In this document: positions 1 to 5,194 of the stretch, in pieces
How positions within the stretch are numbered: the first letter of the stretch is position 1
How the letters are laid out: each line of letters opens with the position of its first letter
Assembly (NCBI GenBank): GCA_020441605.1
Contig: JAGRLX010000172.1
Location: 1-14,038 of the forward strand
DNA length: 14,038 nt
Direction of reading: 5' to 3'
DNA from: Alphaproteobacteria bacterium
GTDB taxonomy: Bacteria > Pseudomonadota > Alphaproteobacteria > Rhizobiales > Aestuariivirgaceae
Notes under the pieces: generated by a model
Database searches by the model: none
What the model was told of the DNA's origin: nothing
What the model saw: the letters and a program-made list of their open reading frames with translations, nothing else
Made by a program: the position numbers and the translations under genes

Positions 1-212
1 GACCACTTGCCGAACAGGACGCGATCGCCCTTCTTGACATCGAGCGGAACGAGCTTGCCGCTCTCGTCGCGGCCACCAGGACCGACGGCGACCACTTCAC
101 CCTGCATGGGCTTTTCCTGGGCGGTGTCCGGAATGATGATGCCACCCTTGGTCTTAGTGTCTTCCTCGACCCGCTTGACAACGACGCGGTCGTGCAGAGG
201 ACGGAATTTCAT
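1..212 (-). CDS. groES: Co-chaperonin GroES, 5' part (runs off the left edge)
   Basis: GroES is the 10-kDa lid that caps the GroEL chamber during ATP-driven folding in the cytoplasm. The first 70 residues are visible. They begin [14 protein letters not shown], the usual GroES N-terminus, followed by the mobile loop at about residues 16-32, whose IIIP (25-28) contacts Gro[11 protein letters not shown] (38-46) and [11 protein letters not shown] (60-70) also match the family. A full GroES is about 95-105 residues, so roughly the last third lies outside, and groEL is expected beyond it. The ATG at 210-212 has a strong minus-strand Shine-Dalgarno GAGGAGT (219-225) with a 6-base spacer. Regulation is visible upstream as a sigma-32-like promoter and a CIRCE operator. 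Nothing is broken in the visible part. Confidence 0.97.
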   Translation of the reverse strand, partial: MKFRPLHDRVVVKRVEEDTKTKGGIIIPDTAQEKPMQGEVVAVGPGGRDESGKLVPLDVKKGDRVLFGKW

Positions 213-267
213 GCGATAACTCCTCGTAATTACTTCATTTTTCGAAGCTTTGGCCTGTGTCCAGACG

Positions 268-326
268 TCTGAACCTGGCTCTGTTAGCACTCCACATCTG
301 TGAGTGCCAACAGTCGGAGGTTCAGA
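268..326. repeat. Outer inverted repeat concentric with CIRCE
   Basis: TCTGAACCT (268-276) and AGGTTCAGA (318-326) are perfect 9-base inverted arms. Their midpoint, base 297, is exactly the midpoint of the CIRCE element inside them. The right arm overlaps the predicted -10 box and start of transcription of groES. It could extend the operator or bind a second dyad-recognising protein. It is unlikely to act as a full RNA hairpin, because its right arm is mostly upstream of the expected transcript start. The arms are read directly from the sequence; the function is inferred. Confidence 0.6.
284..310. promoter_or_regulatory. CIRCE operator (HrcA binding site) of groES
   Basis: The sequence is TTAGCACTC, nine bases, then GAGTGCCAA. 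This matches the CIRCE consensus TTAGCACTC-N9-GAGTGCTAA with one mismatch in the second arm. It lies just downstream of the predicted start of transcription and about 70 bases before the groES start codon, the usual place for HrcA repression of groESL. The inner arms extend to 12 bases (281-292 and 302-313, one mismatch). A further 9-base dyad surrounds it on the same centre and is listed separately. hrcA itself is not in the window. Confidence 0.93.
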
Positions 327-352
327 TAGGACGCTGAACTGCAGACGTCAAG
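324..352 (-). promoter_or_regulatory. Sigma-32 (RpoH)-like promoter of groES
   Basis: On the minus strand the -35 box is CTTGAC (347-352) and the -10 box CTATCT (324-329), separated by 17 bases. This resembles alphaproteobacterial heat-shock promoters (CTTG...CYTATNT). The predicted start near 317 puts the CIRCE operator at the beginning of the transcript, so RpoH activation and HrcA repression would act on the same promoter. CTTGAC also resembles a housekeeping -35, so dual recognition is possible. Confidence 0.72.
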
Positions 353-373
353 GGGGAGAAACAACGGAAATGG

Positions 374-1513
374 TTAACTTGCTGCAATCAGGTCCCGTTC
401 CGCCGGACTGGCCATGGTTTCGTCCCAGATCCTGAGAAGCGGATCCATGACCCTGAAATATTGGCCTGGCAGCAGGGCGATGAGGATCATGGCCTGGTAG
501 CCGTAGGGAAGCACGGGCGCTTCGGGGATGGCCTTCAGGTGCCAGAATGCCTTTTCAGCGTGCAGATGGTGATCGGCATGGCGCGGTAGATTGTAAAGCA
601 GCGCCCCGGTGAGTTTTCGATAGGAATCCCAGGAGTGGCGGGCCTCCACTCTCTGACCGGGCACCCGGACCAGCCCATAGTGCTCGATGTAGTTCGTCGC
701 CTCGAGATAGGACTTGCCGACGAATGCAGCGGCCAGAAATCCGAGCAGGCCCCAGGCCCCGGCGGCATGCATATAGGCAAGAGCCACGGCAAGCGACATG
801 ATCTGACCGCGGAAGGCGCGGTTCTGCCAGGACCATACCGGCCGGCCGCGATTCCGCAGGCGATTGGCCTCATGCCGAAATGCGTTGCCGATTTCACCCA
901 CAATCGAACGCGGCAGGAAACGGTAGAAAGTTTCGCCGCGCCGCGCCGTCGCCGGGTCCTGCGGAGTGCCGACATGACGGTGATGCCCGTAGACATGCTC
1001 GATGGCAAAGGTCGTGTCGCAGGAAAAGGCCAGCAGCCACCGGGCCGTGATGACCGCAGTCGGCGAGCGCAGCCGGTGAAAGAGTTCATGGGCCACGTTG
1101 ATTGCAGCGACACCATAGAGGATGCCGGCAGGGATCGACGCGGCCACATGCCAGGCATACGGGATACTGTCGCGAACCGCGAGGGCATCATAGCCGGTCA
1201 GCCAGAGAACCGCTGCGCCCAGTCCAAACGGATCTCCGGCGGAGAGGGTCGTGGCATGGGCCAAGGCTAGCAGCACGATCAATGGCAACATGAGGAAGAG
1301 CGTCGCGTCGAGGAACATGACCTGGGCGCGCGAATAGTTTCGCCGCGTGTCGCCAAGCTTCTCGTCGACCACAGCATCCAGTGCGAGCGCTGCCACGAGA
1401 CCGATCACTGCCGCCGGGCTATAGGCAATCAGCGCAACCGTGGTGTAGAGCACCACTAGGTTCATTATGCAAAAACGCAGAAAAACCACATTCTTTCCGG
1501 GTTCGGCGGGCAT
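374..1513 (-). CDS. alkB: AlkB-family membrane di-iron hydroxylase (alkane 1-monooxygenase-like)
   Basis: This is a 379-residue integral-membrane non-haem di-iron monooxygenase of the AlkB/fatty-acid-desaturase superfamily. AlkB enzymes hydroxylate terminal carbons of alkanes using O2 and electrons from rubredoxin. The histidine boxes are in order: HELFHR (142-147), EHVYGHHRHVGTP (172-184), NYIEHYGL (274-281, the AlkB signature) and LPRHADHHLHA (309-319). Hydrophobic stretches lie between them, for example 17-45 and 65-87. The length is slightly below the roughly 400 residues of well-studied AlkB. The ATG at 1511-1513 gives the longest fit but lacks a clear Shine-Dalgarno. No rubredoxin or rubredoxin reductase is present in the window, so the electron partners must be encoded elsewhere. 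A short inverted repeat 26 bases upstream may be an operator. The substrate (alkane or another hydrocarbon chain) cannot be deduced. Family assignment is firm; the symbol is by family. Confidence 0.9.
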   Translation of the reverse strand: MPAEPGKNVVFLRFCIMNLVVLYTTVALIAYSPAAVIGLVAALALDAVVDEKLGDTRRNYSRAQVMFLDATLFLMLPLIVLLALAHATTLSAGDPFGLGAAVLWLTGYDALAVRDSIPYAWHVAASIPAGILYGVAAINVAHELFHRLRSPTAVITARWLLAFSCDTTFAIEHVYGHHRHVGTPQDPATARRGETFYRFLPRSIVGEIGNAFRHEANRLRNRGRPVWSWQNRAFRGQIMSLAVALAYMHAAGAWGLLGFLAAAFVGKSYLEATNYIEHYGLVRVPGQRVEARHSWDSYRKLTGALLYNLPRHADHHLHAEKAFWHLKAIPEAPVLPYGYQAMILIALLPGQYFRVMDPLLRIWDETMASPAERDLIAAS

Positions 1514-1889
1514 GGCTCAGCTCTTAGCGCCGGCACTATTCGACTTCAACCGCAATCGGTCGAAATCTGTCACGCTGCCCGTCCCGGCGAAACGTGCTCG
1601 AAGCATGAATTGGCCGGCGGTGAGCTATCAGCAATCATGGACTCCAGGGTTTTCGGCAACCATCGAAAACTGAAGATGGGTCCGCTCAAAGCGGCATCGC
1701 ACCAGATCAAAGGCAACCTCGCTGAGCATGTGAATGAAACGGATCGCAATCTGTTCCGACCGCCGATACGCCCTCCCGACTTGGACCACGCCATTGCTGA
1801 AGGTCCACATGGTCGGCTCGATCAGCCTGTGACCGACCAGACCAGCCGCAAGGATTGCTCCACCTTCTCTGATAGGGTCGGTGAGTCCT
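1514..1889. other. 376-base stretch between the sulfotransferase-like gene and alkB; possible coding remnant
   Basis: No complete recognisable gene lies here. On the minus strand one frame stays open from the end of the sulfotransferase-like gene down to a TGA at 1628. About 87 codons show marked purine-first codon bias, and the peptide reads like protein (for example GGAILAAGLVGHRLIEP and QIAIRFIHMLSEVAFDLV). No good start with a ribosome binding site was found; the first internal ATG would give only 60 residues. The antisense frame in the same codon register is also open and looks less protein-like. It may be an unrecognised small gene or the 3' end of a decayed one. Bases 1514-1627 presumably hold the alkB promoter, but no convincing -35/-10 pair was identified. 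Confidence 0.3.
1539..1564. promoter_or_regulatory. Possible operator upstream of alkB
   Basis: TTCGAC (1539-1544) and GTCGAA (1559-1564) form a perfect 6-base inverted repeat with a 14-base spacer, 26-51 bases upstream of the alkB start. The position suits a regulator binding over the promoter, but short repeats like this also arise by chance and no regulator gene is adjacent. Confidence 0.25.
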
Positions 1890-2822
1890 TCAGGACTTTG
1901 CCAACGGCTGCCTGGCTGGATTGTAGCCGAAACGCTGCGCATAGCGCGTATGGCGAAACCTGTGGCCAAGCCGCAAGCCACTGGTCGAGGCAAATGCCTT
2001 GACGATGTCTTCCCACAAGCGCTTGTCGCTGCTGACATTTTCGGTCTTGACCTGGAAGTCGTCAAAACCGAGCCTCGCTGCAATGGTTTTTGACGAACGT
2101 TCCACCGTCTCATATTTGTAGATATAGCAATCGGCCCACCCGAGATCCTTCCACAGGAGGCCGGGCTCGATCCTGGCAAACTGATCGAGCTGGACGTTCA
2201 AGACGCGGCAAAAATGACTGTCGAACCAACTGAATGGCGTCAGCATGCCGAAAAACAGGCGGCGTCCGCCCGGGGTCGGCAACTGGGCTTCGACGATCTT
2301 GCGGGCCTCGGCGCGAAATTCCCCGCCTTCGAACAAGTTGTCAATGCCGCCCGCCGCAGAAATGGCCCGGTTGAAGTCAAGAAACATCCGCGGGAGTACC
2401 GCCTGGATCAGGGCCCCGTCGCCGGAAAGGCCCAGTTTCTTGTTCCCCACATGCTCACGCAATACCGGCAGATAGCCTTCGAGATCCTGGGCGAAACGCG
2501 AACGGTTCCAGTCGAGAGGGTCGCGCACTGCTGATATGATCACCAATTTGTCGGGCTTGCGCAGGCCGCGCCGGAAGGCGTTGAGATCGCGCGTCGTGAT
2601 GAGGTTTTCGCGAAACTGGCCAATGCCGTGCTCGAAAAAATGACTGCCGGTGATCGGGTTGGCGAGGTTGTCGACCATGCGCTTCAGATGGTATTCGCCA
2701 AGGAAATGAGACTGCACCGCAGACACATGGCGAAGCCTGTCGAAGGACTGAACCACCGCGGTACTTGCAACCTTGCCAAACTGATAAACGATCACATGGG
2801 TATTCTTGTTGTTGGCCGCCAT
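1890..2822 (-). CDS. Sulfotransferase-like protein (putative capsular polysaccharide synthesis type)
   Basis: This is a 310-residue protein. Its N-terminal IVYQFGKVASTAV (11-23) has the layout of the 5'-phosphosulfate loop of PAPS-dependent sulfotransferases, usually seen as YQMGKVGSTS. RDPLDWNRSRF (100-110) fits the 3'-phosphate-binding Arg/Ser motif (R-P--R--S). TPFSWFDSHF (195-204), followed by a beta-rich stretch ending YIYKYETV, resembles bacterial proteins annotated as putative capsular polysaccharide synthesis proteins. A role in decorating a surface glycan or small molecule is therefore inferred, not shown. No signal peptide or membrane helix is seen. The ATG at 2820-2822 has an upstream GGGGGA about nine bases away. 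A promoter candidate lies in the 96-base gap after ubiG. The last 20 residues (YAQRFGYNPARQPLAKS) look like a natural C-terminus. Family confidence is fair; the substrate is unknown. Confidence 0.75.
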   Translation of the reverse strand: MAANNKNTHVIVYQFGKVASTAVVQSFDRLRHVSAVQSHFLGEYHLKRMVDNLANPITGSHFFEHGIGQFRENLITTRDLNAFRRGLRKPDKLVIISAVRDPLDWNRSRFAQDLEGYLPVLREHVGNKKLGLSGDGALIQAVLPRMFLDFNRAISAAGGIDNLFEGGEFRAEARKIVEAQLPTPGGRRLFFGMLTPFSWFDSHFCRVLNVQLDQFARIEPGLLWKDLGWADCYIYKYETVERSSKTIAARLGFDDFQVKTENVSSDKRLWEDIVKAFASTSGLRLGHRFRHTRYAQRFGYNPARQPLAKS

Positions 2823-2880
2823 GTAAGACGTTCCCCCTGCGAGTCATGCGCGCAACTGCGGATTGATTTCTAGCGCGACT

Positions 2881-2910
2881 GCGATAGTCCGGCGATCGCT
2901 GCACAGTCAA
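2881..2910 (-). promoter_or_regulatory. Candidate housekeeping promoter for the sulfotransferase-like gene
   Basis: On the minus strand TTGACT (2905-2910) is followed after 18 bases by TATCGC (2881-2886). It sits in the short gap after the ubiG stop and about 60 bases before the start codon of the next gene. The -35 is good and the -10 moderate. It would allow expression independent of ubiG. Confidence 0.4.
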
Positions 2911-2918
2911 CGCGGAAA

Positions 2919-3662
2919 TTACGCCGACTTCTCGGCCACGATCATGTAATTCACGTCCATATCACGGCTCTTGCGCCATTCCTGGCTGAATGGGCTGTAC
3001 GTCACGCCGCATTCGTCGCACAGGGTCATGCCGCCCGCATTCAGCCACGTTTTCAACTCGGCAGGGGTGATGAATTTTTCCCATTGGTGGGTGCCCTTCG
3101 GGAGCCAACCCAAGACATATTCAGCTCCGATGATGGCAAGCCCGAAAGACTTGAGTGTGCGATTGAGGGTGGCAACGAACATCAGACCCCCGGGTTTCAG
3201 CATTGAGGCGCAGACTTGCACAAAGGCGGCCGGATCGGCCACGTGTTCAATCACCTCCATATTCAGGATCACATCGAACTTTTCGCCCGCTGCAGCCAGG
3301 TCTTCGGCGGTTCCGACGCGATAGTCGATCAAGAGTTCCATCTCGTCCGCGTGAACGGACGCCGTCTTGATATTCTTCTCGGATGGATCGACGCCCGTGA
3401 CGTCGGCTCCCAGACGAGCCATCGGTTCGCTCAACAGACCGCCGCCGCAGCCGATATCCAGCAATTTCAAGCCATCAAGTGGCCGGCGCGCCAAGGGATC
3501 GCGGCCCAGCCGGGCGCAGGCCTGTTCCTTGATATATTGCAGGCGAACCGGATTGAACACGTGAAGGACGCCGAACTTGCCCTTCGGGTTCCACCATTCG
3601 GCGGCCATTCTTGAGAATTTCTCGACTTCCGACGAGTCGAGCGAGGGTGCGGCTGCGGTCAT
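2919..3662 (-). CDS. ubiG: Ubiquinone biosynthesis O-methyltransferase UbiG
   Basis: UbiG is the SAM-dependent enzyme that performs both O-methylations in ubiquinone synthesis (on the 2-polyprenyl-6-hydroxyphenol and the 3-demethylubiquinol intermediates). The product is 247 residues, near the usual 240-250. The family N-terminus [19 protein letters not shown] (12-30) and NPVRLQYI (37-44) precede the SAM-binding motif [10 protein letters not shown] (68-77). The later motifs are NMEVIEHV (134-141) and [18 protein letters not shown] (155-172). The frame can begin at a TTG one codon earlier (3663-3665), but the ATG at 3660-3662 is preferred; neither has a strong Shine-Dalgarno. The gene is transcribed away from lysC across a shared 188-base region. 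Confidence 0.96.
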   Translation of the reverse strand: MTAAAPSLDSSEVEKFSRMAAEWWNPKGKFGVLHVFNPVRLQYIKEQACARLGRDPLARRPLDGLKLLDIGCGGGLLSEPMARLGADVTGVDPSEKNIKTASVHADEMELLIDYRVGTAEDLAAAGEKFDVILNMEVIEHVADPAAFVQVCASMLKPGGLMFVATLNRTLKSFGLAIIGAEYVLGWLPKGTHQWEKFITPAELKTWLNAGGMTLCDECGVTYSPFSQEWRKSRDMDVNYMIVAEKSA

Positions 3663-3695
3663 CAATCTGGTTCCGGATTTACATTGGGTCGATTA

Positions 3696-3724
3696 TTGCA
3701 TAAGCGAAGCCCGTCATCTATGAG
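3696..3724 (+). promoter_or_regulatory. Candidate housekeeping promoter for lysC
   Basis: TTGCAT (3696-3701) and TATGAG (3719-3724) are separated by 17 bases on the plus strand, about 125 bases before the lysC start. Both boxes are partial matches to the sigma-70 consensus. Because the ubiG start lies only about 35 bases away on the other strand, the divergent promoters probably overlap. Confidence 0.33.
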
Positions 3725-3764
3725 TACGCCGCGCCGCACCCCGGAGTTCATCCAGACCTTCGGA

Positions 3765-3786
3765 TACAGGGCCGATTGGGCCTGTA
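3765..3786. repeat. 22-base imperfect palindrome in the lysC leader
   Basis: TACAGG (3765-3770) and CCTGTA (3781-3786) enclose a near-symmetrical centre: one G:G mismatch, then CC/GG pairs around GATT. It lies 65 bases before lysC and downstream of the candidate promoter, so it could be an operator or a transcript hairpin. No lysine-riboswitch-like structure was recognised in this leader. Confidence 0.35.
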
Positions 3787-3850
3787 TGACGATTGATTCT
3801 TGCATCGTCTTGGGGATGATCGAGCAGCGGGACAGGGAGAGGTTTGGCCA

Positions 3851-5107
3851 ATGGGCCGTTTGGTCATGAAGTTCGGGGGCACCTCGGTTGCGGATATCGA
3901 CCGCATCCGTAATGTGGCCCGGCATGTGGAAAGGGAAGTGAAGGCGGGCAACAACGTGGCTGTCGTGGTCTCGGCCATGGCCGGAACCACCGACCGGCTG
4001 GTTGGCTGGTGCCGGGAGGCAGCGCCGGTGCATGATGCGCGTGAATACGATGCCGTGGTCGCATCGGGCGAACAGGTGACCGCAGGGCTGCTCGCCATCG
4101 TCTTGCAGGACATGGGCATACCGGCGCGGTCCTGGGCTGGCTGGCAGATCCCGATCAAGACCGACGGCGTTCACGGCGCTGCCCGCATCGCGGCCATCGA
4201 CGGCGAAGAACTGCGCAAGCGGCTCGACCAGGGTCAGGTTGCCGTAATCGCCGGCTTTCAGGGCATCGGACCGGACAAGCGAATAACCACCCTTGGCCGT
4301 GGCGGGTCGGATACTTCAGCAGTGGCGGTGGCAGCGGCGCTCGATGCAGCCTGCGACATCTACACCGATGTCGACGGCGTCTATACCGCTGACCCGCGCA
4401 TCGTTACCGGTGCCCGCAAACTCGACCGCATCTCCTATGAAGAAATGCTCGAACAGGCTTCTCTCGGCGCCAAGGTGCTGCAGACCCGGTCGGTCGAACT
4501 GGCCATGGTCTACAAGGTACCCTTGCAGGTGCGCTCAAGCTTCGAAGCACCCGACTCGCCCAATCAGAACAAGCCCGATGGCACGGGCCCCGGAACACTC
4601 GTTTGCGATGAGGAACGTATCGTGGAACAGCATGTCGTAAGTGGAATTGCCTACTCGCGCGACGAAGCCAAGGTCTCAATCCGCCGCGTCAAGGATCAGC
4701 CGGGCGTTTCTGCGTCGATCTTCGGTCCGCTCGCCGAGGCTGACATCAGTGTCGACATGATCGTGCAGAACATCTCGACCGACGGCACCAACGCCAACAT
4801 CACTTTCACAGTGGCACGCAAGGACCTGCGCAAGACCATCGAAGTCCTGAACGGCATCAAGGATAAAGTCGGCTTCATGGAGATGACCCATTCAGCTGAC
4901 GTGGCGAAGGTTTCGGTCGTCGGTATCGGCATGCGCAGCCATGCTGGCGTGGCCGCCAAGATGTTCCGTTCGCTGGCCGACAAGGGCATCAACATCCAGG
5001 CCATCACCACATCCGAGATTAAGGTCAGTGTGCTGATCGACGAAGCCTACACCGAACTTGCCGTTCGCGCGCTGCATACGGCTTACGGACTGGACGCCAA
5101 GCAATAA
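3851..5107 (+). CDS. lysC: Aspartate kinase (aspartokinase)
   Basis: This enzyme phosphorylates aspartate with ATP, the entry step to lysine/diaminopimelate, threonine and methionine. The product is 418 residues. The kinase domain has KFGGTS (7-12), ASGEQVTAG (71-79), GRGGSDTSA (149-157) and YTDVDGVYTADPR (171-183). Two C-terminal ACT regulatory domains (about 264-335 and 346-414) carry the allosteric region, with MIVQNIS (303-309) typical of feedback-regulated monofunctional aspartokinases. The frame is open upstream, but the ATG at 3851 is preferred: MGRLVMKFGGTS aligns with the family start, and a GGGAGAGG purine tract lies about ten bases upstream. The gene diverges from ubiG and is followed 87 bases later by ptsP in the same direction. 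Feedback by lysine and/or threonine is expected for the family but cannot be read from the DNA. Confidence 0.97.
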   Translation: MGRLVMKFGGTSVADIDRIRNVARHVEREVKAGNNVAVVVSAMAGTTDRLVGWCREAAPVHDAREYDAVVASGEQVTAGLLAIVLQDMGIPARSWAGWQIPIKTDGVHGAARIAAIDGEELRKRLDQGQVAVIAGFQGIGPDKRITTLGRGGSDTSAVAVAAALDAACDIYTDVDGVYTADPRIVTGARKLDRISYEEMLEQASLGAKVLQTRSVELAMVYKVPLQVRSSFEAPDSPNQNKPDGTGPGTLVCDEERIVEQHVVSGIAYSRDEAKVSIRRVKDQPGVSASIFGPLAEADISVDMIVQNISTDGTNANITFTVARKDLRKTIEVLNGIKDKVGFMEMTHSADVAKVSVVGIGMRSHAGVAAKMFRSLADKGINIQAITTSEIKVSVLIDEAYTELAVRALHTAYGLDAKQ

Positions 5108-5129
5108 CGCCATGCACCTGATCTTATCC

Positions 5130-5181
5130 CACATCACCATGTGTAAGGGCCGCTACAAAACGGCCCGCGTGGCTACACGCG
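5130..5181 (+). promoter_or_regulatory. Three tandem hairpins in the lysC-ptsP gap, abutting the ptsP ribosome binding site
   Basis: Three perfect short stems follow one another: CACAT/ATGTG (5130-5134, 5139-5143; loop CACC), GGGCCG/CGGCCC (5147-5152, 5161-5166; 8-base loop) and CGCGTG/CACGCG (5166-5171, 5176-5181; loop GCTA). Stems two and three share base 5166, so they could stack end to end. The last base of stem three is the first base of the ptsP Shine-Dalgarno GAGGA (5181-5185). No T-tract follows, so a classical terminator is unlikely. They may control ptsP translation or stabilise the lysC 3' end. Confidence 0.5.
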
Positions 5182-5194
5182 AGGACACAGGCTG

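Noticed and set aside
1610..2002. A 130-codon plus-strand frame with a TTG start
   Set aside because: It runs into the antisense of the sulfotransferase-like gene, and its composition is less protein-like than the opposite strand in the same register.
3684..3869. A possible leader peptide upstream of lysC
   Set aside because: The frame has no run of lysine or threonine codons and no attenuator-type terminator, so attenuation is not supported.
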